Below are positions 41,401-53,895 of a DNA stretch of 64,000 bases, in pieces (the first letter of the stretch is position 1; each line of letters opens with the position of its first letter). Source of the stretch: Anisakis pegreffii (Eukaryota > Nematoda > Chromadorea > Rhabditida > Anisakidae); NCBI GenBank assembly GCA_035041965.1, contig JAPYMA010003025.1, positions 62,001 to 126,000 on the forward strand. The letters run 5' to 3'. A program made the position numbers and the translations under genes. The notes beneath the pieces were generated by a model. That model ran no database searches. It saw nothing but the letters and a program-made list of their open reading frames with translations, and was not told where the DNA came from.

Positions 41401-42021
41401 AAGTTTCTCGCATAGTATTCAACTATGCGATGAAGAGTCTGAATCGAGCACAGATCCCGATTCAGTGCTTCTGTCGCGTATCGATACTTTTCTTGAACGA
41501 ATCGGGAAGTATGTCTTCCCACAGGTTCGTTTTTTTGCTGCATCGATCTTGGCAAATGAATCTATAGAATCAAAACTAAGTTATTCACACACAAAAACGT
41601 GACAATACTTAAGGCATCACTATAAATTATTAGCAAATCAGAGGATCGAAGCAAGATCGAAAATTTCGGTGATTCTAAATGCTTCTAAACAACCGTGAAT
41701 CTCTGATCTGATTATTCCGCTCTGATTTGCTAATTTACCGCTTGGATTTAGACGGAAGTGGTAGAACTGTTACGAAGATGTTATGGAATTGTACGTCATT
41801 TGGAGAACAGTCCGGAAGATGCGACGACAGTGTTAGGTGCGGCGATGAACGGTACGCAGAGTGCTGACCTATCGAAGTGCATTGAATTTGTGGCCAATAA
41901 TCTAGCAGCTATACATGCGCTGCATTCTCATCGTCCGTTCACCAGCTCATTCAAGCCTTTCTCAAGCGAAGAGGCTCAGTTCCTTTCTGATCTCAATGCA
42001 CACGTTTCATCCACTTTATAA
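38452..42021 (+). CDS. BED-type zinc finger protein with a hAT-transposase-derived segment; 5' end missing
   Basis: Coding exons are about 38452-38792, 38996-39090, 39581-39690, 39837-40160, 40300-40496, 40777-40888, possibly 40986-41030, then about 41264 (or 41250)-41524 and 41752-42021. Exons 1-2 form a BED finger: VWRYFDQLPT, then C-x2-C (CKIC) and H-x4-H (HLRSCH) across the intron. A lysine- and serine-rich linker follows. Exons 4-5 encode FWPEDHPDAKR and LLLDNESPAAVDRAGF with LLRLLEPKYRMPS, the pattern just after BED fingers in hAT transposases and ZBED proteins. The transposase catalytic core and C-terminal dimerisation block are absent, which suggests a domesticated DNA-binding regulator. 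The reading frame is open upstream to about 38452 without an ATG, so initiating exons lie further 5'. The 41.25-kb acceptor is unsettled. Confidence 0.8.
41629..41734. repeat. Intronic 15-bp inverted repeat
   Basis: ATTAGCAAATCAGAG at 41629-41643 is the exact reverse complement of 41720-41734, inside the last intron of the BED gene. The 76-base interior has no open frame of note. It may be a small MITE-like insertion or an RNA stem that brings the splice sites together. Confidence 0.75.
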
Positions 42022-44379
42022 ACTTTCCCATCAACATATCCAATCACACCTACACTCATTCAATTAAACTCATATGCTCATTTGATATTCTTGTTTTTCA
42101 CATCCTTGAACTGACTGAATTTCTTCTATCTGTTCCAAGAACCTCATCATATCTTATTAATTAAGCTATAGTTCACATATTCCACTCGTTACATTCACTA
42201 TCTTCGATGTAACAGTTCTTTTGAGAATTCTCCTAGTTAGATGGTACATTTCAGTTTGCTGGAATGGTTGAGATCGAAAGTTATTTTGATAAAATCTATT
42301 TCCTTTCGAACGATCATATTGTCAAGAGTGGTTTTCACGAAATATTCAGTTCAGGAAGTATTTCGTTCGTAACTCTGATCGAATTTCATTTCAAGTACTT
42401 GTGATCGCTTCTGATTGTGGTCACTCATACAAATTCCATCGTCATTGAAGCCATATTAGAGTTTCAAACTGTTTTCGTTGTGCAGTTTGGTTATGAATGT
42501 TGAATACTGAAGCACCATCCACTTTGAATGTACAATCGTCTCGAACATATCAATCATGTATCATTCCTTTATCACTTATTAGATGCTGTAAATAAATCAG
42601 CATAAATTGACTGATTGCATCTATCCCCTCACCTTCATAACAATCTTTTGTTTCTTCTTCAATAAACTTACCACTATTTTTGTGGAGTTATGTATGCGAA
42701 TAATGCCTCATTTGGTGTTGTCATAAGATACTCTCGAGTGTTTTCATTATTGGTCGCTTATTCACTTTTGATCCTAATACCCAATTTCATTGCCCAATAC
42801 ATAGCTGATAAGCACGAAACAGTTTCATTGTCGAATTAAGCGTCTTATAGAGATTATTGGAACCATACTGAACGGATAGATTATCGGTATTCAAAAAGCA
42901 CCCCTTTCAAGAGTCATAATTAAGGCAATATCCCCGTTTCCTGGGCTCGACCGACAATCGCACTGTTTCGTGCAAACCAAATGTGCCTAATTACATCAAG
43001 TTTCGTCTGTAATCTGTAATCGCGTTAGGTAATCAATGCTAAGAAGTAATATGCTGTAGTGTTGATGTTAATCTGTTGATGTTACGCTAGTGTCTTCAGT
43101 CATAGAGATTACACTTTAATTGAATGCTTTAAAACCACGTATGATCATTCGTTTATTTCAACAACATCATACGATGTACATCTTTCGGTATCACCATATT
43201 CGTTTCTGTTCTTCAATAATCACGTTTGCCTTATGCATCATTACTACTATCTCCTCGTTCCGAAGTGCGTTAAATATGTAATGCCTTGACTTATTTGTTG
43301 TTTTTTTTAAATCACTTTAAGTTTCAGCTTCAGTTTTGTTAATTAGTGTTTCGATGTTCCGTCTCTTGAATTGTTTCGCTTTATTTTCGATTAAGTATCG
43401 TTTCCTTTAAGATATCTTTATCATTTTTCGTAGTTTATCAGAAGCAACCTTAGTGGCATCGTTCGTTAACTGCAGCACTTTCAACTAGTGTTTGAACGCG
43501 TATTTGAGCACCTAAGAAGGATTTTCAGCGAACCTGTTAAAATTCTGTGCCCTACTGAATCATCGAATCAATTGGGATAATTTCTCTGCACATAGTGGCT
43601 CATCTGAAAGTTCGGTTCTTATCGTTAGCCTTGAAGTTAGTATGACATTGTGGAATTAACCAAATTTTTGAGCATGCGTTCGAATTGTTTTCCAAATGAT
43701 CCATGCACTAGATCAGATTGCAGCAAATAACACTGCTCATTTACATTTGAACATAATTTTGTTAATTTCTGAGAATTAGCCTTAAAAATTATATTTTTTT
43801 TATTGTCTTGCCTTTTCATCCGCCCTCTTGCCCACTTCATTTGTCACTTTGCCTTCGTTGGTCTCGTACTCATTTTAAACCTGTTCTCTGTTATTGTCAT
43901 TTTCTTTTTGTATTGTTTTTGTAACGATATTGTTACTCAATAACCTCATTGAATTTGGTTATAAACATTTACTTGATATGTACATGGTATCTGAGTATGC
44001 ACATACGTTTTACATCAGATGGATGCCTGAGCAAATGCGGGTCGGGTCATATTGAATTACGGTGATAGGTGGAAGTGATAATAAAAACGATAATAATCTA
44101 TAATGGGCAGATACACTTCCGAAGTTGTCATCTTCGAAAATATACTTCGGAAGCTGAGGACAAATCCTCTATTCGGCAGTAATATTCGATCTATGTATTC
44201 GATCAGATCGATACATAGATTGAATGTGATACACATGCTTTTGATTTAGAGGTGCCCACATTCGCAGGACGTGACATGGATGGTTTATTCAGTGGAACAT
44301 TCTGAATATACACAAAATGTACGAATACTTTCATAGAGTACAGATAGTTAGTTCCAAAACAGTAACCTTCTAACGACTC
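42022..44379. other. Convergent intergenic region between BED and LKR/SDH genes
   Basis: The stretch holds the 3' ends of two convergent genes. AATAAA at 42591-42596 is a possible poly(A) signal for the plus-strand BED gene. AATAAA on the minus strand is discussed separately. No additional exons were recognised. The open frame at 43637-43840 lacks any motif. Confidence 0.6.
44284..44289 (-). terminator. Candidate poly(A) signal of the LKR/SDH gene
   Basis: AATAAA on the minus strand lies about 90 bases beyond the LKR/SDH stop codon (44380-44382), a typical 3'UTR distance for nematode genes. Confidence 0.5.
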
Positions 44380-47300
44380 TCAGAGAACGGTCACGATTTG
44401 ATTAGCTTCAATACCGTAATCTTTGAGACGCATCAACGCAGGTCTGTAAATATGTTTCAGTGTTGGTCGTATCATTCCCTTCTTTTGAATCTCTCCTGCA
44501 AACGAATTTCATTCAACATATACAATGCATCTCTCGCATTCAAATGCTGTTTGAATGATTTAGCTGTGTGTATAAGCAAAATCGCAGCAAGCAGCAAACT
44601 TAACCAACCGTTCAAAAGCATATGTGATACAATCGCAGTCGTATAGCCAACAGTGCGTGACATCGCCGTGAAACCATTCCGATCTCCATAAGCAACCAAT
44701 TGAATTCGATGCCTTTCCTTCAACATTAATTGATAATATACCAAAGTCTCAAAGCTCAAATAACTGCAGTACTAGAGCATTAGTGATCTGAGGACTGAGC
44801 GCACGATTAAGCATCTCTGAATGCCTCATTTCCAGATGTCTAATGACAGAACTCTCAAAGTGATTGCTAGACGCAAGTGGGGAGCAGTATAGGATGCTCT
44901 GCAATTGTCAGTGAAATGTAACCTGAACTCCGGCTGGCCATTGCACATCAATATCGTGATTTAGAACCACGAGGTCGCGCTCTGATGGTTGCAAAGCCAG
45001 CTTCTTCCGTAAATACGCGGCTAACGTGTTCATCGCGGTTCCATGACGTTCCACGACGTCTTCAGAGAATAAGCCGAGTCTGAAATCATGATGTCGAAGA
45101 TTTTGCCTCTTGAAGTTGTCATTAGGTTGAAATCTTTCCACTTTTCATGACATGAATCAAAAAACTTTCTCCCTTTTTGTTCTTTTGAGTGTTCGAGTCG
45201 CCTCTGTGTACAATACTCTGAGTTCGAACGCTATGAGATGCTCGTTACATATAAGCGAAAATAGTATTCTGTCAATATGCGACTTTGAGCGACCCAGTGA
45301 CCTCCTTCAGAAGCTCAATCTTAATGGTGAACCTCTCAGAACTTACTCGGTGATACTGTCCATCTCGATTTTCAGTTCATTTTTCAATTTATTAGCGATA
45401 ATATTTTTCAATGATTCCGGGAAGATATCCACAGGTTGATTCAACAGTGTTGCTAATATTTGTATCTGGAAATTGATCACATTCATACAAGTGCTGGTTT
45501 ATATCAAACAAGATGACTGACTGTACCCATGAGAGGTCGGGTCCGATCGCCGAGTTGAACGTTTCACTGCGCTCATCGTTCAACAATCCGAGTTTATTCA
45601 ACGCCTTCACTGTATCTGCGAAACCCTAAAAAATTATTTCTTGAGAACTGCACTCTAACCCGAAAACCACAAAATGAAGACCGTAAAACGAAATAGACGG
45701 TCAACAGTGAGATAGTAGTCAATTAAGATCGAATGAAGGAAATTACGATTGAAAGAAAAAAACATCAAACGGAAAACATAGATATAACCCTGTATCTGAG
45801 TGTTCCTCTTAGGAGAGTTTTGCATTCTGAACTCAGTCCATAGATGGATGCATATTTGGTCGAATCTCGATTTGGGTATCCGACGAAGTTGAAACCAGGC
45901 ATAAAGCCGATCGGGTAAAGATTATCCAGCACCTCACAATTGCCACCAATCTTGACCACTTCACCATTGTGCAGGTATTGTGCTCCGTTCATTAGTGCCA
46001 TGAAAACACCCTTCGGACTCCAACTGAATAATTACATAAGCGATTTCATCGATTAATTGCGGTACTTAAAATATCTGTTGCGTATTTTCGCATCGTATGA
46101 AATCAACCTGTAAACTATTTCGTTTATCGAAACAATACCTGAATTTGTATCGAAGCGGGTTTCCTGAAGATTCCGGAGCTGGAAGACCGCCGCAGAAACT
46201 CACAAACGAGGTCACCTGAAGCGGTTTTCGTCAGCCATTTTAACAGTTGCTGGGAAAATGATAGGAAACAAAATCAACCATTAATAAAATTTACTTTTCC
46301 GCCATGTTCCTTGACATTGTCGATGCATTGCATGGCAAGCATATGATCAATGCCAGGATCAAGTCCTGACTCGTTCATGACCGTTATTCCTGCCTCGATT
46401 GCTCTACAATTGGACAGATTTTGAATGCCTCGAGTGATAATCAAATAGGCATGAGTGAGCCATGTAACATGTAATTTCTAAAAGTTTGGTAACGAGGTTA
46501 CCTAAAAGATTGCCTATAAATTTAAATGTGTAAGTGTACAGAATGAGCATGACTGATTAACTAGACAAAAAAAACTAACTGTTCATGAAGAGACTCTAAT
46601 TCTGGACTGATATAGCTGCTCGTTGCCATATTCGTTTGATTCTTGATGCATAATTTTGCAACCAATGGGTGCAGCGTGTATGGTAACAACGAAATACATA
46701 GGTCGTGATCACTCAAATAAGAAATGTTTACAATAAGAGCAATTTTTATGTGTAACGAGAAATTTTCATCCGAGGTTGCAAGAAAGCGCCGACGTAGAAT
46801 TTCGTATTGATTTCCTCGCACCAATGATGTTTGGAATTACTTCGAATTTCAGTGTTTGCAATACTTCGCATATTGAAACGAGATCTTATGTTTTGCTTTT
46901 TGAATTTCGTACTGATGTATAATGGAAAGTTCGACGGGGCTTGTCTGCATGCAGTGAACGTTCTCGATGCCACCGACAAAACAAGGCGATTGAGAGTAAG
47001 TCAAAATAATCTGACAACTCAATCTAGCAAATAGATGAATTCGGTGTGTTCAAACACGATTATATGATTACCGAATGAGATCATCAAGCTGTTGATATTC
47101 GCGATTTATATCAATTACCACTGAATTGATGTTATCGCCGATTGACATCAAACGTTGACCGTCACTCGGTGATTCAGTCGCTGAAATTAAATTGAAATCT
47201 TGAAATTGACCTTGAATAATGAAACTCAGAAGTATGCAGAAATTCAAATGGATTGAAGGGTCCATCTGCTCAAATAAGACAAACTTTATGTTCTATTTGC

Positions 47301-50300
47301 TTTCCAGAACTGAAACGTTAACGATGAACACTAAGGAATGAGCATACCAACTGTAACGGCAACATCCGGTTTCGATGCGAAATATTTGGCCACAGGATCA
47401 GACACCATACCGGCGCCTAGCAGCAGAATGCGTTTTGTTGTGTCGCCAGTGATTTTTGACTCACGAGATGATGCCATGCTAATAACAAACAATGACACTC
47501 TAGTAAGCAATTACCTAGTTTCAAATAAAAATATCGCACTGATAACCGAATGCTCTAGGTGCTTCATTGCAAAACCAATTCATCGGTTAGCAACACCGCA
47601 ACGAATCTTCAATAAACCTGATCATATCTACCAGATATCACTTGGAAATATTTGTTAAAAATTAGTGTTTTAGATGGGTACCCCTCCCTTCTCGCCTTTT
47701 CAAAAAAGAATTGATCGAAATGCGCCGTCCATTCAAGAGTATAAGGATGTGTTTGATGAGAAAATAAAACTTTCCGATTCACCTTTTCCGTCGCAAATCG
47801 GCGATATATTCGAATTTGGGTGTAAGTGCGCCATCGTTGGTGATAATTGCATTTTTGATATCATCACAGCAATGGAGTTGATCGAATGGCTGATCAGTTG
47901 CACAGTTTAACTGAAGAAAGAAGTGCTCGAAATAAATATTGATAATATCATTTATCAAACAACTCGGAATTTGATAGTTTTGAGGAATTGCGTTTCGGTA
48001 ACTGACTTTTAAATTATGCGTTTTCGATTATGTGAGCTTTTTATGGATACTGATAAAAGAGTGTCGCTCAAAAGCTGACTCACTCACTTACACGACTGTG
48101 TCACAATTGAAATGAATGAATAGTAGGTGAATTAATGCTGAAACGAACCATATCGGTAATGTATGGATACAAAAGATCACCGAATGCTTCTGTGGCCTCA
48201 TATGGTATTTGTGCGGGCATATTGTCAATGCTGCACACCAAACAACCGCTCGGAGTATCGAAACTGCAAAATTCCTTCCTACAAGTGGTTTCAGAACACT
48301 GCTTGAGGGAAGTTGGTGATTTGCTTATCTGTCGAGTTCGAATTCAGCTGGCTCATCCGATATGATTTCATTCGGTTGGAACAAAAGTGATATAGCTAAC
48401 CTCGCCGAACACTGGTTCAGGTCAGCGTCATAAATAGCGAACGGTCGATCAATAGTGGTGCACTCATTCATGAACTCGATCGAACCACCCGGATCAGCTG
48501 ATATGTCGCATAAAGCGATCAATCTGAACTCAATGCTTATCGCTTCTATTGGATCATTCAAAAAGTTGACAGAAGGCTGAAAATTTGTAACTGATCAGGG
48601 GAGTATGTTGTCACCTATGCGGAAGTGTTGGGCATCCGGGAACTTCAGGACCTGGAGCTTTAGGCGTTAGCAGATGTTTAGCATCCGGTATTGTGATCAG
48701 ACGTGCCGCATTTTGTTCCCAATAAACACCATTTATGATCACTGATGCGTACGGTGCGATCTGAAACGATTCAAACAAATCTAACTTAATGCTCAGGCTG
48801 GGAATCTGGCTCGCATTATCAAATCAACTAACCGCATACCTCAGTGGCAAACCGTGACAAGAATCGCTCGGGATGTTCTTGAAATTCTTCAGCATTGAAT
48901 GGTCCGCCTGAAAGAATTTATAAGTTTAAGTTTAAGTTGCTTGTTGGCTGAGTCGTCTGTACTATTATGAAACTGCCGAAAACGGAGATACTCAGGAAGA
49001 AACAATGAACGGGCATTGAAAATTACGAGAGACCATTTTTGTGCACAAGATGATCGTTTCGTCCAACAACGCACCCATATAATTTGTTCAATTCTGAAAA
49101 AAATATCATTTACTAATGAATCGAACATTTCAATGAAATTTTCATAGATAAACATTTGTGAATCACATAAACAAATAGATGTAAAGCAGTTTTCATTATT
49201 AACTGACGTCCTTTTTTGACAACTTTCGGTAATGCAGTAACATCGACGTATTCGTGCGGCAGATGTTCGAACAGTTCTTGTGCTCCTTGCGAGACATTCC
49301 CAGTACCGGTGAATACAAACGTTAGCGGACCTAACGACCGCGGCATATTATTCATTGCAATCTCATAGCCAGCATCGCGTAACGCGTTGATTGCCATGTG
49401 ACTGTCACGATAGTTGTGAGCTAAGCCGATGTGCTGAGATTTACTCAATTTAAGTTTTAATTTTGCGACATCAATTTTTTCGGAATGTTCATTGTTGATC
49501 TGATGCGGTCATTTTGCGATACATTTGCTCCTCCATCAAAATTTGAATGAATTTTGAACGTGGTTTTGCAAAGCATTTTCGGCAGTCAAAATTGATCGCA
49601 TTCATTAGCCGTGATTATTATGGCTCTCTTATCAAGTATGACCTTGTGCTATTCCGTGCTTCTTGCTGTTTCCTTTATCACCCCATCCTTTTAGGAATGC
49701 TTCGATTAAACAACCTTATTAATTAAATAGCATCGAGAGGAATGGATAACACTGAGCGATAGCCTGGTCTATCTCAACGACCTTTCAGGTTAAGACGCGT
49801 TCATTTTCTCATCCACTATGTAGTGTTTATTAGTGCTGTTTAGAGAAAGCTTCCGATTAAAAATAATTATATGTTGCGGAACTGAGAAACCGAGTCACAT
49901 GAGTCACCAACAAGAAAAGGTGTGTGATGTCCAAGTGCTAAAAGGCGTAATCCAAGTCCGTGAAGAATGTCAATAAAGCCCACGTATCCAGCCCATCTGC
50001 CGAACATCACCAGTCTTCGTCCTTGTTTATCCACTATTTTTTCGTAGTCGATCAAGCGAATTTTCTGAAATTCAATCCAACGCACTATTATTCATTTGTC
50101 ATACACACTCAATAAGTCACATTTTGAGCATTTTCTATCACATTACAACGAGATATTCCAATTGATTTGAATAAAGCGATTGAGAACAATTAATCCATTT
50201 TATAGCACTATCATACCCTGTGCAAAATCGTATCCAACATCGTCATATTATCCGGTTGCGCCTTGATGGTATGTGAAAAGAACGCAAAAGTTCTATTCGG

Positions 50301-51490
50301 AATCAGCTGCTCAACTGGCACCTAAATCTGATGAATTTATCAATGGTTTATTAGTGCAACTGGAATTAGTTTGTTTTCACATGTAGCAAAAAGAAATGTG
50401 AAAATCTGGCCAAAGCGATCAGAAATTTTCAGTGCTATCATGAATGTGGTGTAGAAAGCTCTTGGAAACAGCAATATTTCAGTGCCGAAACGATCAGCGA
50501 TAAGTTGCAAGCATTCAAGTGAAACCGACTTGCTTAACAGAGATAATCAATTGTGCTTCAGAAAGATCTTCTCTCGCAATCGCTCCAGCCGAAAGGTAAT
50601 CTTGCAACCGAAACACACGTCTATTGGACGGTTGAATCAACACTTTGATTCCTTTCTGCAATGGTTTTTGATTCTTTCGGGTCGGTTCTGTCTTGATATT
50701 GCAGTACGGTCTTAACATTGTATGCGTTGTATTGAGTGCGGCCAGTTGAAAATATCTTTCAAACTTATTGTTTGTTTTTGATATTTTCTGCGTAAAATTT
50801 TGCATCGAATTCTACAGAATGGCGTTATAAGTTTACACCTACGGTTCATACGTACGCATACAGTATGATGACACTAAAGGACGTCGAGCAAGTGATGCAA
50901 ATCGATTTTTGAGGTCTTATTATTGTTTTTGACATTTTATCATGCACAACACTTGTTATTGCTTGACGTGTGAAAGATTTTTAACACACTCACATTAAAG
51001 ATCACTTTTGAGTCGGAAAATAGCAGATTGCAGAAAACAAATGCTTACATGCAAAAATGGTTGAAATCAAGTGCACGGCGGCGCTTCTGTTCGTTTCAAT
51101 ACTCAATTTCTTTAACGAACTTTCATTTAAGGTAGTCGGTTTAATTGCATGTTAGACCTTACAAATATAGGATAGTTTGGGAGACCTTATGATGACTAGA
51201 TCAAGAAAGCATTCGAGAGAGTACTTAACCAATGCTTTCACTTTTCAGTTTCGTAAGCAAGGCAGCAAATTTCAAAATGGTTTAAAATACAATAAAATTG
51301 CACGGCATACACTCACTTTTGTCAATCGTTTAACATGCTGAGGCGCAAGGGGAGCACGTCGTTCCCATGCGTTTATTGTTTCACGTCTTATGCCCAAACA
51401 TGGCTCACTTCTACCGTAATATCCACTCAACGCAACACGCTGAATGGTTCTAATCAGTGATGAGTTTTCTCGTATATTTTTGAGTAGCAT
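44380..51490 (-). CDS. AASS: Bifunctional alpha-aminoadipic semialdehyde synthase (LKR/SDH)
   Basis: This enzyme catalyses the first two steps of mitochondrial lysine degradation. Lysine plus 2-oxoglutarate gives saccharopine (LKR half), which is then oxidised to aminoadipic semialdehyde and glutamate (SDH half). Twenty-two minus-strand exons join in phase to 938 residues, near the roughly 926 of mammals: 51490-51317, 50655-50530, 50321-50217, 50064-49912, 49433-49208, 49093-49034, 48907-48840, 48760-48615, 48523-48401, 48263-48149, 47910-47783, 47478-47348, 47180-47072, 46711-46580, 46403-46295, 46215-46139, 46023-45789, 45625-45527, 45465-45347, 45079-44923, 44717-44609, 44495-44380. LKR landmarks include [51 protein letters not shown] and [14 protein letters not shown]. 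The SDH half opens with the Rossmann motif [11 protein letters not shown] and shows [30 protein letters not shown] and LRYKFSWSP. The basic, hydroxylated N-terminus fits a mitochondrial transit peptide. Confidence 0.96.
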
Positions 51491-51500
51491 CTGAAATTTG
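51491..51500 (-). promoter_or_regulatory. Trans-splice acceptor abutting the LKR/SDH start codon
   Basis: On the minus strand CAAATTTCAG directly precedes ATG 51490. As no coding upstream exon is needed, this reads as a spliced-leader acceptor leaving no gene-encoded 5'UTR. The frame stays open upstream (other in-frame ATG near 51550), so an unspliced longer N-terminus is the alternative. Confidence 0.45.
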
Positions 51501-52470
51501 AGTGGCTCGAGTGGCTTCAGACCAGCAAGAGACGATGTAATTAGATGCAACGCATTTTCATGCTAAACTTTTCATCGGATGAGCATCAGATAACGCTTGT
51601 GGCTTTAGGTGATCACCTATGATCGCTCTTGAACATGAAGATACACACTTGATGAAAACGAATACATCAGATAAAAATGCGAATGACATTGTTCGCAAAA
51701 AATATTGAGTGCAACTGGATCGTGTTGATGAACCAATCGTTTTGAAAGTGATAATGAAGCAAAACAATGCTACGGTCTAATCAACGGCAATATTTGATCA
51801 GTGAACGGCAATATGATAGAAATAACCTTTCAGATGATTAGCATCAATAACCAGCAGTGAACGCAGTTAATGATGATGGCACAAATATGCAATAGAGTTA
51901 CTGCAGATGATGGCCTAGCAAAACTGTCAACTAGGAATTTCGATTAGTTGTAAAGCACGTAAACTAATTCAGCCACTAAATACTCATACCACGAACATTT
52001 ACGTCAATCAAATGTTTATGTTTCGATAATTTTGATAATAAAGAGATGGGATGCAACGAAAAGAAAATAAGCGATTATCTAAACATGTGACACTGCTTTA
52101 GGTTGATGCCGCATTCATTGATAATGATATCGTTATTGCTATCACACGATATTTCTTCGTTACTCAGTCTGTTTACTGTTATTGTCATCCGATAAATTCC
52201 TGGTAATAATAGTAGTAATGATGATAACGAATAATCGTACACGTGCCACGAGATCAAACAGAAATTTTGTTATCATTGGTGTTGAATTCGCTGGCAGTAC
52301 CGAGCAAACAGTACTGCGATAACAATTCAGTGGTGTTTAGCGGGGGAGTTGATAAATAGTGAAGTTTGTGTTGATAAGAAACATTCAAGTATCGTTTAAG
52401 AGTTATACGGATGGACAAGAATAATGATGTGTTATATTCATGGATGCATTCATTCACTGGTCTCGACACA

Positions 52471-52746
52471 CAACAAATAGATGATCTCGACTCACTTCCG
52501 GCTGTGTAACTTTCCTCTTAGTTTCAACACAGAAAGGGTGGCATATCGTGGTAGAGTCAACATCATATGATATAAGTAACTTGTCTCTGATAGGAAATTG
52601 ATTCATTTAGTTGAATTGGTGCAAAGTGGCGATAATCATAACGGAATATCGCGGTGCATTATATTTGGGCTTTGCTTTAAGTTGAGGCACAGACCGGAGC
52701 TGAGATCCACATTGAACAAATAGATGGTCTCGGCTCACTTTCAGCT
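52471..52746 (+). repeat. Diverged 33-bp direct repeat pair
   Basis: The 33 bases at 52471-52503 (core AACAAATAGATGATCTCG) recur at 52714-52746 with about five substitutions, 243 bases apart. Flanks do not match, so this is a dispersed short repeat rather than a long duplication. Confidence 0.7.
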
Positions 52747-53743
52747 TTGATTATCGCTGCTCGACAGTGCATATCAGTTAAAGTTTATGAAGACTATTTC
52801 AGAAGTTATCATAACAATTCTATCACCTAGTAAATAAACAAACCAAAATCAGTCATCTCGCACCAAGAATCACACCTCATATCCACAAAGTTGATAACAA
52901 GGATAAACTGATGAAGAGCAAAGAGAAGCGTTTGAAGATGTGATAACAGATAGCGATTCTTGCTCGGTGCAAGAATTAGCATGAGCAGCAAACCCTGAGG
53001 GTCAATCAATCAAATGATCAATTTTGCGATCAATTCGCCTCAAGTAAACTTGCAAATGATTGAGGGGACGGATTGGCTTGTAAATATGATTGCCTCTGGA
53101 ATGGTCGCATAAATGTGCGAATGTTTACCACATACTTTCACCGTTTTATCGTAGCCTTGCTCTGGATTTGCTACTGATGTATATCTCTCAGTGCGATTCA
53201 TAATTTAGGGCTGATTCGTGTAATTTCTTTATTTGAGTGGAAAGCGAAGTTGAACTGCAGAACTGAAGCTTTATGAAGGCTGAAAATTACAGCCAAACTG
53301 ATTTTTTGAAAATTTCTGATTTCGTTTCTGTGCATCAATACGTGACTCCTATTGTGTTTCAGCACCTGTATTTGTAAACGTATTGAACTGAATCTTTGAT
53401 GAGTTTATCCATCCATACAAACTCTTCATTAAAGAAACATTATATGCCCAATATTAAGCAAATTTCACAACTTCCAGCAATCACAATAATTAATTATGCG
53501 CTCTACAAACGATAACTTAACAAATAAAATATCCATGAAATTCGTCAACTATACACAACATGATATCATAATGTGAAAAACACAAAACGTATAATACATT
53601 TGATATAAGGCAATATCACATTGCCTATATTCTCTCGCTCAAACAATCGCAAAAATCAGCTAATAACTAGCCAACGAAATTTTGAGAGTTTTAATAAATT
53701 AGCATCTGAAAGCACTCCATAAACATTACTTGATTAGTAATTG

Positions 53744-53749
53744 TTTATT
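53744..53749 (-). terminator. Candidate poly(A) signal of the NACHT-WD gene
   Basis: AATAAA on the minus strand about 150 bases past the NACHT-WD stop codon (53896-53898). Other A-rich variants lie nearby, so this choice is tentative. Confidence 0.35.
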
Positions 53750-53895
53750 CGGAAATTAGAATAAGAACGATCACTGATTTTGTGCAATAAAAGGAATAAT
53801 TGGTTGAAGTAGTTGTAAAATAAACAGATTATAACACAAGTAATAATAGCGATGATAATCACACTCATGAGAATGAGTTAATTTAGGCAGAATTT

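Larger units (their letters stand above)
51501..53895. other. Intergenic region between LKR/SDH and the NACHT-WD gene
   Basis: No exons were recognised. It contains the LKR/SDH upstream region and the NACHT-WD 3' flank, plus a diverged 33-bp repeat pair near 52.5-52.7 kb. The two genes share orientation, but the 2.4-kb gap is much longer than usual nematode operon spacing. Confidence 0.55.

Noticed and set aside
46746..46979. Open frame containing [12 protein letters not shown], which resembles the Rossmann strand region of saccharopine dehydrogenase
   Set aside because: The phase-consistent LKR/SDH model already supplies that region from 47348-47478 and 47072-47180 and places this stretch in an intron.
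45765..51550. Possibility that LKR/SDH is a pseudogene or two separate genes
   Set aside because: All 22 exons join without a stop or phase error into one protein of normal length with both domains.
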